Part shown: positions 15,970 through 24,375 of the stretch, piece by piece | Position numbering within the stretch: the first letter of the stretch is position 1 | Layout of the letters: each line of letters opens with the position of its first letter | Source: Streptomyces sp. MA5143a | Lineage (GTDB): Bacteria > Actinomycetota > Actinomycetes > Streptomycetales > Streptomycetaceae | NCBI RefSeq assembly: GCF_900290235.1 | Contig: NZ_OLMK01000068.1 | Coordinates: forward strand, 145,381 to 209,380 | Direction: 5' to 3' | Length of the DNA stretch: 64,000 nucleotides | Notes under the pieces: generated by a model | What the model was told of the DNA's origin: nothing | Seen by the model: the letters and a program-made list of their open reading frames with translations, nothing else | The model's database searches: none | Translations under genes and position numbers: made by a program

Positions 15970-16365
15970 ATGCCCCAGGACCCCACCGAACGACGCGTCG
16001 TCGTCACCGGCGTGCCCCGCCGCACGCTCCCGCCCTCCCGGCTCCGCCCGGGCGGGAGACACCCGCACCGCTCCGGCCACCACCGCCCGCGCACCGAGAT
16101 CGACGAACAGACCACCCTCGGCCACACCTATGTCCGCTCCCTCATGCGCAGCCAACTCCGGTCCGCCATCGCGGTGTTCGCGGTCCTCGTCCTGCTGGTC
16201 GCCCCGCTGCCGCTGGTCTTCGCCGCCATGCCGGACGGCGCCGGCCTGGAGTGGGCCGTCCTCGGCTTCGGCATCTACCCCCCGCTGGTCCTCCTCGCCC
16301 GCCGGCACGTACGGCGCGCCGAACGCAACGAACAGGACCTCGTTCGTCTGGTCGAGGACCGCTGA
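15970..16365 (+). CDS. Small membrane protein of a symporter cluster
   Basis: A 131-residue protein starting 9 bp after the response regulator, with ggag upstream of the ATG. The N-terminal 55 residues are basic and Pro/Arg-rich (RRTLPPSRLRPGGRHPH). They are followed by 'TYVRSLMRSQLRSAIAVFA', one long hydrophobic segment (about 64-86) and a second (about 94-110), then a charged tail. This matches the shape of the DUF485-like partners found beside ActP-type acetate symporters, though I cannot confirm that family. It is translationally close to the regulator upstream and the symporter downstream. Confidence 0.6.
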   Translation: MPQDPTERRVVVTGVPRRTLPPSRLRPGGRHPHRSGHHRPRTEIDEQTTLGHTYVRSLMRSQLRSAIAVFAVLVLLVAPLPLVFAAMPDGAGLEWAVLGFGIYPPLVLLARRHVRRAERNEQDLVRLVEDR

Positions 16366-16422
16366 GACCCACCGTCACCGTGCCCGAGCCGACCGGAAGC
16401 GCGGCAGGAACGAGAACCGAGC

Positions 16423-16488
16423 GTGAGCGAGACCCAGCATGAGCGAGACCCAGCGTGAGCGAGAACCCCGCATGAGCGAGAAGCCGGC
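16423..16488 (+). repeat. Tandem 16-17-bp repeats ending at the symporter start codon
   Basis: Four units lie back to back: 16423-16438, 16439-16454, 16455-16471 and 16472-16488. Each begins ATG or GTG then agcgaga, and a degenerate earlier unit starts near 16408. The next unit is the true gene start itself (ATGAACGAGAAC at 16489). The array thus repeats the start-codon context five times. Confidence 0.85.
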
Positions 16489-18234
16489 ATGAACGAGAAC
16501 TACGCCGTCCCCGCGGTCGCCCTCGTCGTCGTGGCGACCGTCTTCGTCGGCGCGTTCGGCCTGCGCATCTCCCGCACGACCTCCGACTTCTACGTCGCCT
16601 CCCGCACCGTCGGCCCCCGCCTCAACGCGGCCGCGATCAGCGGCGAGTACCTGTCCGCCGCCTCCTTCCTCGGCATCGCGGGCCTCGTCCTCGTCCAGGG
16701 CCCCGACATGCTCTGGTACCCGGTCGGCTACACCGCCGGATACCTCGTGCTGCTGCTGTTCGTCGCCGCCCCGCTGCGCCGCTCGGGCGCCTACACCCTG
16801 CCCGACTTCGCGGAGGCCCGGCTCGCCTCCAAGACCGTACGGCGGCTCGCGGGCGCCTTCGTCGTCGGCGTCGGCTGGCTCTACCTGCTGCCCCAACTCC
16901 AGGGCGCCGGACTGACCCTGAACGTGCTCACCGACGCGCCCCAGTGGCTCGGCGGGGTCATCGTCGCCGTCGTCGTCGCCGCGACCGTCGCCGCGGGCGG
17001 CATGCGCAGCATCACCTTCGTGCAGGCGTTCCAGTACTGGCTCAAGCTCACCGCCCTGCTGGTCCCCGCGCTCTTCCTCGTCCTCGCCTGGCAGGGCGAC
17101 GGCGCTCCCCGCCATGCCTTCGACGAGCCGGCGTCCTTCCGCGAGCAGCGGGTCGTCCGCGTCGACGCGACCCTCGACCTGAAACTCGCCCAGCCGCTGA
17201 CCGTCACGGTGTCCGGCACCGTCGACGGCCGCCGCCACGACGAGAAACGGATCGACCTGCCCACCGGCACCCACCGGGTCGAGCGGGGCACCCGGCTCAC
17301 CTTCACCGAGGGCGACCCCGTACCCGTCGCCGACCGCGGCAGCAACGGCGGCATGTCCACCTCCCTCGCCGAGGGCCGCGAGGAACGCCCCCTCTACGCC
17401 ACGTACGGGCTGATCCTCGCCACCTTCCTCGGCACCATGGGCCTGCCCCATGTCGTCGTCCGCTTCTACACCAGCCCCCACGGCGTCGCGGCCCGCCGCA
17501 CCACGGTCGTCGTCCTCGGCCTCATCGGCGCCTTCTACCTCCTCCCCCCGGTCTACGGGGCCCTCGGCCGGCTCTACGCCCCCGAACTCACCCTCACCGG
17601 GGACGCCGACGCGGCCGTACTCCTCCTGCCGGACCGCATGGTCGGCGGCCTCGGCGGCGATCTGCTCGGCGCGCTCGTCGCGGGCGGGGCGTTCGCGGCG
17701 TTCCTGTCCACCGCGTCCGGCCTCACCCTGGCCGTCGCCGGCGTCCTCGCCCAGGACGTGCTGCCCGCCCGCGGGGTACGGCACTTCCGGCTGGGCACGG
17801 TCCTCGCCATGGCCGTCCCCCTCGCGGCGAGCGTCCTGGTGGGCGGACTACCGGTCGCCGACGCGGTCGGCCTCGCCTTCGCCGTGTCCGCCTCGTCCTT
17901 CTGCCCGCTGCTCGTCCTCGGCATCTGGTGGCGGCGCCTGACCCCACCGGGCGCCGCCGCGGGCATGCTCGCCGGAGGCGGCGCGGCGCTGCTCGCGGTC
18001 GCCGCGACCATGGCCGGCTACCCCGGCACCGGCGCCTTCCACGCCCTGCTGGCCTGGCCCGCCCTCTGGTCGGTCCCGCTCGGCTTCCTGACGATGGTCC
18101 TGGTCTCCCTCGCCACCCCGAGCAGGGTCCCGGCCGAGACCCCGTCGATCCTGGCCCGCTTCCACCTGCCGGAGGAACTGGTCGGCGGCCAGCCCGCAGC
18201 GGCCTCGAAGGAGATCGAACTGTGGCGCCGGTGA
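16489..18234 (+). CDS. Sodium/solute symporter (ActP/MctP-like monocarboxylate transporter)
   Basis: A 581-residue member of the sodium:solute symporter family with about 13 membrane helices. The opening 'SDFYVASRTVGPRLNAAAIS' and 'GEYLSAASFLGIAGL' is the SSS hallmark of cation/acetate symporters, and 'GLPHVVVRFYTSPHG' recurs in that subgroup. Between helices around 187-202 and 304-320 lies a polar stretch of about 95 residues (204-300) with alternating beta-like pattern, larger than in typical family members. The substrate is probably a short carboxylate such as acetate or pyruvate. It is flanked by a LytTR regulator and a LytS-type kinase. The start is the last ATG of a tandem repeat array. 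Confidence 0.85.
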   Translation: MNENYAVPAVALVVVATVFVGAFGLRISRTTSDFYVASRTVGPRLNAAAISGEYLSAASFLGIAGLVLVQGPDMLWYPVGYTAGYLVLLLFVAAPLRRSGAYTLPDFAEARLASKTVRRLAGAFVVGVGWLYLLPQLQGAGLTLNVLTDAPQWLGGVIVAVVVAATVAAGGMRSITFVQAFQYWLKLTALLVPALFLVLAWQGDGAPRHAFDEPASFREQRVVRVDATLDLKLAQPLTVTVSGTVDGRRHDEKRIDLPTGTHRVERGTRLTFTEGDPVPVADRGSNGGMSTSLAEGREERPLYATYGLILATFLGTMGLPHVVVRFYTSPHGVAARRTTVVVLGLIGAFYLLPPVYGALGRLYAPELTLTGDADAAVLLLPDRMVGGLGGDLLGALVAGGAFAAFLSTASGLTLAVAGVLAQDVLPARGVRHFRLGTVLAMAVPLAASVLVGGLPVADAVGLAFAVSASSFCPLLVLGIWWRRLTPPGAAAGMLAGGGAALLAVAATMAGYPGTGAFHALLAWPALWSVPLGFLTMVLVSLATPSRVPAETPSILARFHLPEELVGGQPAAASKEIELWRR

Positions 18235-18282
18235 ACGGAACCCGCGAGCCGTGGGCGGTGTACCAGTTGCGGGAGGTGAACG

Positions 18283-19503
18283 ATGAGCGGTGAAGTCAGC
18301 GGATTCCTGGCCGGGTTCCTGGTCGCGGTGCTGCCGTTCCTCGCGGCCGGTTTCTGGCTCGGTCGCCGGACGGCCCGGCCGGGCAGAAGCCTGGGCGGCC
18401 TCGGCACACCCGTGGAGCACGCCACGTTCCAGACCCTGCACACCGCGACGCTCGCCGCGCCCCCGCTGCGCGCGGGCCTCACGGAGGAGACGGCCCGCAG
18501 ATCGGCCAAACGGCTGCGCACCCTGCTCGGCACGGACGCGCTGTGCCTGACCGACCACGAGTCGGTTCTCGTCTGGGAGGGCGTGGGGGAGCACCACCGC
18601 GCCGAGATCATGGAGCGTCTGGCCGGGCCCCTGGAGAGCGGCCGGGGCGAGGCGTTCCGTCTGACCTGCGACATCCTCGACTGCCCGGTCCGCTGGGCGG
18701 TCGTCGCCCCCCTCACGGTCGACGACCGCGTCCACGGCGCGCTCGTCGCCTGCGCCCCCTTGGAGTCCGCCGTCCTCGTCCGCGCGGCCGGTGAGGTCGC
18801 CCGCTGGGTCTCCGTCCAGCTCGAACTCGCCGACCTCGACCAGTCCCGCACCCGGCTCATCGAGGCCGAGATCAAGGCCCTGCGCGCCCAGATCTCCCCC
18901 CACTTCATCTTCAACTCGCTCGCCGTGATCGCCTCGTTCGTCCGCACCGACCCCGAGCGCGCCCGTGAACTGCTGCTGGAGTTCGCCGACTTCACCCGCT
19001 ACTCGTTCCGCAGGCACGGCGACTTCACCACCCTCGCCGACGAACTCCACGCCATCGACCACTATCTGGCCCTGGTCCGGGCCCGCTTCGGCGACCGCCT
19101 CTCCGTCACCCTTCAGATAGCACCGGAGGTCCTGCCGGTCACCCTGCCCTTCCTCTGCCTCCAACCCCTCGTGGAGAACGCGGTGAAGCACGGCCTGGAG
19201 GGCCGGCTCGACAAGAGCCACATCAGCATCACCGCCCAGGACGCGGGCGCGGAGGCACTCGTCGTCATCGAGGACGACGGCGTCGGCATGGACCCCGAGG
19301 TGCTGCGACGCATCCTCTCCGGCGAGACGAGCCCCTCGGGCGGCATAGGCCTGAGCAACGTCGACGAACGGCTCCGCCAGGTGTACGGCGACGACCACGG
19401 CCTCGTCATCGAGACCGCGGTCGGCGCGGGCATGAAGATCACCGCCCGGCTGCCGAAATACCAGCCGGGCGTACACCCGGACGGGGGAATACCCCGAGCC
19501 TGA
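18283..19503 (+). CDS. LytS/YehU-type sensor histidine kinase
   Basis: A 406-residue kinase. One N-terminal membrane helix (about 6-26) is followed by a GAF-like sensor domain (about 60-180), then the His_kinase core with phospho-acceptor H207 in QISPHFIFNSL, the N-box in LQPLVENAVKHGLEG and the G-box pieces 'EDDGVGMD' and 'GGIGLSNVDERL'. This is the HPK8 class that works with LytTR regulators. It lies directly downstream of the symporter (48 bp), and its likely partner regulator is at 15199-15960. LytS/YehU-class kinases commonly sense pyruvate or similar carboxylates; that role here is inferred. Confidence 0.9.
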   Translation: MSGEVSGFLAGFLVAVLPFLAAGFWLGRRTARPGRSLGGLGTPVEHATFQTLHTATLAAPPLRAGLTEETARRSAKRLRTLLGTDALCLTDHESVLVWEGVGEHHRAEIMERLAGPLESGRGEAFRLTCDILDCPVRWAVVAPLTVDDRVHGALVACAPLESAVLVRAAGEVARWVSVQLELADLDQSRTRLIEAEIKALRAQISPHFIFNSLAVIASFVRTDPERARELLLEFADFTRYSFRRHGDFTTLADELHAIDHYLALVRARFGDRLSVTLQIAPEVLPVTLPFLCLQPLVENAVKHGLEGRLDKSHISITAQDAGAEALVVIEDDGVGMDPEVLRRILSGETSPSGGIGLSNVDERLRQVYGDDHGLVIETAVGAGMKITARLPKYQPGVHPDGGIPRA

Positions 19504-19522
19504 GGATCACACAGCGTGCGTC

Positions 19523-19678
19523 TCAGGTGCGCGATGCCACCATCCCCAGCGTCAGCAGGCCGAGGACGACCCATCCGAACCACAGCCAGCCGTTGCTTCC
19601 GAGAGCCACGGTGTAGGCCGTCACCGCGACCAGCCCACCCACGGTGAGCACCCCCATGGCCTTAGTCGAACTGGGCAT
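19523..19678 (-). CDS. 51-residue membrane protein downstream of a Ser/Thr kinase
   Basis: Starts at the ATG at 19678, fixed by an excellent GAGGAGGGTG ribosome site 5 bp upstream. The product (MPSSTKAMGVLTVGGLVAVT...) is two hydrophobic segments (about 8-24 and 29-46) joined by GSNGWLWFGW, so probably a two-helix membrane protein. It starts 13 bp after the kinase stop codon on the same strand and should be co-translated. No function is known to me. Confidence 0.6.
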   Translation of the reverse strand: MPSSTKAMGVLTVGGLVAVTAYTVALGSNGWLWFGWVVLGLLTLGMVASRT

Positions 19679-19691
19679 CGCGACACCCTCC

Positions 19692-21620
19692 TCATGGTTC
19701 GTCCTTCTCCATGGTGCGCCTGTCCTGGCGCATCGCGGTGCAGACGACGAAATGTGTGTCCGAATGCCATCCACTGTCTCCCACCCAGACGGCGGCTTCA
19801 TAGATGTCGTGGGGGTATCCGTACTCCTTGGGCGGGACCTGCTTCTGGCAGAGGTCGGGCCCGTCGTCCTTCGCTTTCTTCAACTTCGTGGTCGAGGGCA
19901 GCTGGAGGAACGCGAGCACCTGCTCGTCGTGCGGTCCGTCGCAGGGGACCAGCTTGGCGCGGCTGTCGGAGAGCCGGTCGATGCAGTCCCGCTTCTGCAT
20001 GGTGGCCGTGTCGGTGAACACCATGCCCATCGGTCGGTGCTCCCCGATCGGGCCGTGCACCGGTCCGTGGGTGCCCAGAAGCAGGCAGGCGACGCGCTGT
20101 CCGGCGCCGTCGAAGCCGTCGGCGGTCGGCACCACCGCGTAGCCGCGGGTGTCGGCGAGCAGGCCGTCGGCCTCCTTGGTGAGCCGGTCGCACTGGGCGG
20201 CGCCGCCGCTCCGGGCGTCCTCGGCGGATCCGGCCTCGTACAGGGCCATGACCTGCCCGTCCGTGCCCTCACCGCAGTCCACGACGGTCAGCCGGGGCTG
20301 GTCCGTGAAGGGGACGTCCGACCAGTCGGCGTCGACGCAGTCACCGTTCCTGAGTGCCCGTGTCAGCCCGATGGCGTCCCCGTAGGGCCTCGCGCCGCTT
20401 CCGGTGCCGCCGCCGAGCCCGCGGAGGTCCGGCAGATTCTCCAGCCCGTACATGAGCCCGCTGACCAGCAGGGCCAGGCCGAGGGTGGTCGCCACGCCGG
20501 CCAGCAGGGCCTTGGCGCGGTGATGACGGCGTCGGCCGTCGGTGCGGGTGCCGGGGGAGCGGCGGGCGGGGTGTGCGGGGCCGTGGTCGGAGGCGGAGGC
20601 CAAGTGGGTCTCCGGCGCCGCAGCGGTCGGCGCGGGCCAGGGCGTCTCGTGCGGGTGCCGAGAGGCGAGCACCTCCGGCTCCACGGCGTACAGGGCCCCG
20701 CTCTCCCACTGCGGCTGGGACCCCAGGTCCGGATCGGTGCGGGGGTGGGCCCGCGGGGTCACGATCGCGGCGAGAGCCGCCTCGGTGTCGCCGGCGGTGA
20801 TCCGTTGCACGGGGTCCTTGGCCAGCATCGCGGCCAGCAGTGGCTCCAGGGCGCCCGCGCGCAGCACCGGACGCGGTTCCTCCAGGACGACGGCGGTCAG
20901 GGCGGCGATCCCGGAGTCCCGGTCGAAGGGGCCGAAGCCCTCCACGGCGTAGTACAGCGTGCAGCCCAGCGAGAACAGGTCGGCCGCGGCGGTCGGCGGC
21001 CCGCCCTGGGCCCGCTCGGGCGCCAGATACCCGGTGGTCCCGACCAGCATGTGGGAGCGGGTGTACCGGGTCTCCTGGGTGTCGGGCTGCACGGAGATGC
21101 CGTAGTCGGTGAGCAGGACGCGCGCGTACGGCGATCCGGTGCGGTCGGGGGCGAGCAGGATGTTGGCCGGTTTGACGTCCCGGTGCATGATGCCGCGCTC
21201 GTGCCCGGCGGTCAGCGCGTCCAGGACGGCGAGCCCTATCCGGGCGCACTCGGCGGGCGCGAGCGGGCCGCGCCCGGTGACGAGCGCCTTCAGATCCAGG
21301 GCACCGGGTACGTATTCCATGACGATCCATGGCAGCGCGTCGTGTTCGAGGACGTCGTGCACGGTCACGACGTGGGGGTGGCCGCGCAGCCCGGCGGCGT
21401 GCCGGGCCTCCGCGCGGGCCCGCGCGACGCGGGTGGTGCGGTCCTGCTCCTCCTCACCCGGGTCGCGGAACACGATCTCCTTGAGCGCCACCTCGCAGTC
21501 CAGCTGCTGGTCGTGGGCGAGCCAGACATGGCCCATACCGCCGCTGCCCAGGCGGTTCAGCAAGAGGTAGCGGTCGGCGATGACCCGGCCGACTCCCGAC
21601 TCCGGTGCTTCAGACTGCAT
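19692..21620 (-). CDS. Transmembrane Ser/Thr protein kinase with Cys-rich outer domain
   Basis: A 642-residue Hanks-type kinase. The kinase domain (about 18-290) shows the G-loop LGSGGMG (24-30), catalytic Lys47 (VALKE), HRDVKPAN (146-153) and an activation motif of DYG (172-174) in place of the usual DFG. 'GTTGYLAPER' closes the activation segment. A Pro/Arg-rich linker leads to one membrane helix (about 370-391), then an extracellular domain of about 250 residues with around eight cysteines and no PASTA repeats. It sits 17 bp downstream of a lipoprotein gene that does carry a PASTA-like unit, and just upstream of a 51-residue membrane protein. It probably senses an extracellular or cell-wall signal. 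Confidence 0.9.
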   Translation of the reverse strand: MQSEAPESGVGRVIADRYLLLNRLGSGGMGHVWLAHDQQLDCEVALKEIVFRDPGEEEQDRTTRVARARAEARHAAGLRGHPHVVTVHDVLEHDALPWIVMEYVPGALDLKALVTGRGPLAPAECARIGLAVLDALTAGHERGIMHRDVKPANILLAPDRTGSPYARVLLTDYGISVQPDTQETRYTRSHMLVGTTGYLAPERAQGGPPTAAADLFSLGCTLYYAVEGFGPFDRDSGIAALTAVVLEEPRPVLRAGALEPLLAAMLAKDPVQRITAGDTEAALAAIVTPRAHPRTDPDLGSQPQWESGALYAVEPEVLASRHPHETPWPAPTAAAPETHLASASDHGPAHPARRSPGTRTDGRRRHHRAKALLAGVATTLGLALLVSGLMYGLENLPDLRGLGGGTGSGARPYGDAIGLTRALRNGDCVDADWSDVPFTDQPRLTVVDCGEGTDGQVMALYEAGSAEDARSGGAAQCDRLTKEADGLLADTRGYAVVPTADGFDGAGQRVACLLLGTHGPVHGPIGEHRPMGMVFTDTATMQKRDCIDRLSDSRAKLVPCDGPHDEQVLAFLQLPSTTKLKKAKDDGPDLCQKQVPPKEYGYPHDIYEAAVWVGDSGWHSDTHFVVCTAMRQDRRTMEKDEP

Positions 21621-21637
21621 CGGTCACTCCCCAGGGT

Positions 21638-23146
21638 TCAGATCCATACGGGCTGGGCCGGGTCCTCGACGGGGTCTCCGTTGTCGCCGCCGGTGCCCCC
21701 GGCGGGCCCTCCCGGACCCCCACGCCCTCCCGGACCTCCCTGGTCCTCGGACGGGATGCCGCCGGACGGCTCGGGATCAGTGCTCGTCGGATCGACCGGC
21801 GAATCGGCGGGCGGGTCGCTCTCCTCCGTCGGAGTGGGTTCCGGTGAGGGAGGGGCCGCACTCGACGTGGTGGACGTCGGGGTCGGTGTGGGTGTGGGTG
21901 TGGGAGTCGGCGTCGGTGTGGGTGTGGGTGTGGGTGTGGGAGTCGGCGTGGGCGTCGGAACGGGCGTGGGCGTGGGCGTCGGAACGGGCGTGGGCGTGGA
22001 CTCGCTCGGCGAGGGGATCCCCCCGCTGGACGACCCCACCGAACCCGAATCCGACCCTGAACCGGAGCCGGAGCCGGAGCCGGAGCCCGAGTCGGACCCG
22101 CTGTCGTCTCCCCTCGAACCCGAGTCGGTGCCGGTGCCGCCGTCCGACGGCGGCCCATCCGTCGGCTTCCAGTCCACCGTCAGCGTCACCGCGTCCCCGA
22201 ACTCCCGCTTCGCGCCCGCTCCGGGGCTGGACCCCGTCACAGGAGCGTCGCTCGGCGGCATCTCGTCCCCCTCGACGACCACCGCGAGCCCGTCGTCCGC
22301 CAGGGCCGCGCTCGCCTCGCCGAACGACTTCCCCGCCACCTGCGGCACCGTCCGCCGTTCACGCGCGTCGAACGTCTCGTCCGACTCTCCCGCAGTGCCG
22401 ACGTCCCGGTTGATGCCCCGGCCCGGGTCCTCGACGTCGACGAGCTTGATCTCCTTCAGCTGCTCGGGCGCGGGCTTCACCACGACCGTCGCCGACTCGT
22501 CGTAGCCGTCCCACTTGTCGTTGCGGTCGTCGAACTTCACATCGACGCGCTCGGGGTCGTCGTCGAACGCCCGCAGCGGATTTCCGCAGCTGCACTTCAC
22601 GGCGGGCAGGCCCTGTGCGTCCACCAATACGGCGATGCCCGCTTCCAGTAGCGCGTCGAAGGGGACGCCTTCGCCGTTCTTGTAGTCGTGGTTCTTCACG
22701 AGCGTGTCGTGGCGCAGGAGAACGGGGGTGAGGTCGTCGAGATAATCGCTGATTCCATCGACTTTCACCCCCACGATGTCGGCCCAGACCTGAGCCTTAT
22801 TCCGGTTTTCGGGATCGGTCAGAAAACGCTCGAGTTTGTCGATGTCACAGATCTTCGGGCGCTTCCGCGTTCCGCCGTAGAGGCCGGGCGCGTTCCCCTG
22901 CTGGAGTCCGCTGTGCGGCTCGCGGGACGTGAGGTTCCTCTGGTCCCGGCCCAGCCCGGCCTCCTCGTCGAAGAAGGGTGCGAGGGAGGCCACGCCCGCG
23001 GCGACCGCCCGCACCGGGAGCAGCGCCGGACCGGAGTCGCCGCATCCGCTGAGGACCACCACGCCCACCAGAAGAACGGCGATCCTCCGGACGGCTGATT
23101 TCCCGGCATTTCGCAAACACGTTCGCAGGCATACGTGAATTGTCAT
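21638..23146 (-). CDS. PASTA-containing lipoprotein with long Pro-Thr/Gly-Ser tail (DUF6777-like)
   Basis: A 502-residue exported lipoprotein. The lipobox is VLSGCG with Cys35. An N-terminal domain (about 40-245) containing CDIDKLERFLTDPENRNKAQ-type sequence and a CSCGNPLRAFDDDPERVDVK stretch resembles the domain I know as DUF6777 (name from memory). A single PASTA-like unit (267-325: VPQVAGKSFGEASAALADDG, then V.GSSPGAGA) follows, and then about 150 low-complexity residues: (Gly-Ser-Asp)n and (Thr-Pro)n. The tail may span the peptidoglycan. It is first in an operon with the Ser/Thr kinase. The exact start is uncertain because several codons precede the basic n-region. Confidence 0.72.
   Translation of the reverse strand: MTIHVCLRTCLRNAGKSAVRRIAVLLVGVVVLSGCGDSGPALLPVRAVAAGVASLAPFFDEEAGLGRDQRNLTSREPHSGLQQGNAPGLYGGTRKRPKICDIDKLERFLTDPENRNKAQVWADIVGVKVDGISDYLDDLTPVLLRHDTLVKNHDYKNGEGVPFDALLEAGIAVLVDAQGLPAVKCSCGNPLRAFDDDPERVDVKFDDRNDKWDGYDESATVVVKPAPEQLKEIKLVDVEDPGRGINRDVGTAGESDETFDARERRTVPQVAGKSFGEASAALADDGLAVVVEGDEMPPSDAPVTGSSPGAGAKREFGDAVTLTVDWKPTDGPPSDGGTGTDSGSRGDDSGSDSGSGSGSGSGSGSDSGSVGSSSGGIPSPSESTPTPVPTPTPTPVPTPTPTPTPTPTPTPTPTPTPTPTPTPTSTTSSAAPPSPEPTPTEESDPPADSPVDPTSTDPEPSGGIPSEDQGGPGGRGGPGGPAGGTGGDNGDPVEDPAQPVWI
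21879..22000. repeat. 6-bp microsatellite coding for the Thr-Pro tail
   Basis: About 20 near-perfect copies of gtgggt/gtcggn run through the lipoprotein gene and encode alternating Thr-Pro on the minus strand. A second low-complexity patch (ccggag repeats, about 22060-22100) encodes the Gly-Ser run. Both are prone to length change. Confidence 0.8.
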
Positions 23147-23280
23147 GACCGCTCCCCCCGGCGGTTTCCCCCGTCACCCCGCAGGGCGGAAGCGGGGCTC
23201 ACGCATCATGCTACTGAAGGCAAAAGCCTTTCAGTCAAGAAAATTATGAATGTGCGGTCGTGAGGTCGAACAAAAGAATA

Positions 23281-23307
23281 GGGGTCACGGAAAGGGGGAG
23301 TGACCCC
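23281..23307 (-). terminator. Hairpin after the CtaG-like gene
   Basis: ggggtcac (23281-23288) pairs with gtgacccc (23300-23307) around 11 nt, 18 bp beyond the stop codon of the minus-strand gene at 23325. The rest of 23147-23324 contains the lipoprotein upstream region and no gene. Confidence 0.6.
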
Positions 23308-23324
23308 GAGACCATGAGAAGGGC

Positions 23325-24269
23325 TCAGCGGCCGCGTGCGTCGAGTGAGGCCAGATAGGCGTTGTACGCCTCGAGTTCCTTGTCGCCGTCCCGGTCGGCC
23401 GCCCGGTCCTGGCGCCGCGCCTGGCGCTGTTCGGAGCCGTACCACTGGAAGAGCAGCGCGAGCAGCACCAGCACGGACGGGATCTCGCTGAACGCCCACG
23501 CGATGCCGCCGGCCGCGTTCTGGTCGGCGAGCGCGTCGATGCCCAGCGACGCGGGCGGGTTCTCGTACGACTTCACCATCGGCGTGGACGCCATCATCAG
23601 GGCGATGCCGAAGAACGCGTGGAACGGCATGCCCGCGAACAGCTCCAGCATCCGCATCAGATAGCCCGGCCGGTGCGGGCCCGGGTCCACGCCCATGATC
23701 GGCCAGAAGAAGAACAGGCCCACGGCGAGGAAGTGCACCATCATCGCGATGTGACCCGGCGTGGACCCCATCAGGAAGTCGAACAGCGGGGTGAAGTACA
23801 GCGCGTACAGGCTCGCGATGAACATCGGGATCGTGAACGCCGGGTGCGTGACGATCCGCATGTACCAGCTGTGCAGGAACATCAGCAGCAGCTCGCGGGG
23901 CCCCTTGCGGCCCTTGCCGGCCGTCGGCAGCGCCCGCAGCGCCAGGGTGATCGGCGCGCCGAGCAGCAGCAGGATCGGCGCCAGCATGCTGATCACCATG
24001 TGCTGCACCATGTGCACGCTGAACATGACCATCCCGTAGTCGTTCAGCCGGGTGCACATCACCAGCAGGATCATCAGCACACCCGCGACGAACGCGACGG
24101 TCCGCCCCACCGGCCACTTGTCCCCGCGCCGGACGAGCCGGACGACGCCCCACGCGTACAGCGCGAGCGCCACCAGACAGCCGACCAGGAAGAACGGGTC
24201 CGCCGACCACCCGAGCCCCCGCCCCAGGGTGAAGGGCAGGAGATCCGTGCCGTGCCCGCTGTGATCCAT
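23325..24269 (-). CDS. Cytochrome c oxidase assembly protein, CtaG/Caa3 family
   Basis: A 314-residue polytopic membrane protein with about seven helices. It carries the family's His-rich membrane motifs: 'FSVHMVQHMVISMLAPILLL' in one helix, 'MFLHSWYMRIVTHPAF', 'HIAMMVHFLAVGLFFFWP' and 'MPFHAFFGIALMM'. Caa3_CtaG proteins help insert copper into cytochrome c oxidase in actinobacteria and bacilli. The C-terminal 40 residues are charged and cytoplasmic. It has its own terminator hairpins on both sides and is probably monocistronic. Copper delivery is known for the family; a role here is inferred. Confidence 0.88.
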   Translation of the reverse strand: MDHSGHGTDLLPFTLGRGLGWSADPFFLVGCLVALALYAWGVVRLVRRGDKWPVGRTVAFVAGVLMILLVMCTRLNDYGMVMFSVHMVQHMVISMLAPILLLLGAPITLALRALPTAGKGRKGPRELLLMFLHSWYMRIVTHPAFTIPMFIASLYALYFTPLFDFLMGSTPGHIAMMVHFLAVGLFFFWPIMGVDPGPHRPGYLMRMLELFAGMPFHAFFGIALMMASTPMVKSYENPPASLGIDALADQNAAGGIAWAFSEIPSVLVLLALLFQWYGSEQRQARRQDRAADRDGDKELEAYNAYLASLDARGR

Positions 24270-24325
24270 TCCGTCGGCTCCTGATTCGTGGGGGTTGAGC
24301 GCTGTCTGTCCGGCACCAGACTAGA

Positions 24326-24359
24326 ACCGCCCCCGGCCGCGTCGGCGACCGGGGGCGGT
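24326..24359 (-). terminator. Terminator of pfkA
   Basis: accgcccccgg (24326-24336) and ccgggggcggt (24349-24359) form an 11-bp perfect stem with a 12-nt loop, starting 17 bp past the pfkA stop codon. Confidence 0.8.
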
Positions 24360-24375
24360 ACGGCGCTCATCTCAC

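Noticed and set aside
18222..18293. A 23-codon frame between the symporter and the kinase (VAPVNGTREPWAVYQLREV)
   Set aside because: It overlaps both neighbours and is too short to support without conservation data.
21879..22000. Possible CRISPR-like array
   Set aside because: Units are 6 bp with no spacers and encode Thr-Pro in a lipoprotein tail.
19644..22505. A 953-codon plus-strand frame opposite the kinase and lipoprotein genes
   Set aside because: It mirrors real minus-strand genes, contains repetitive VGVGVG from the microsatellite and matches no family.
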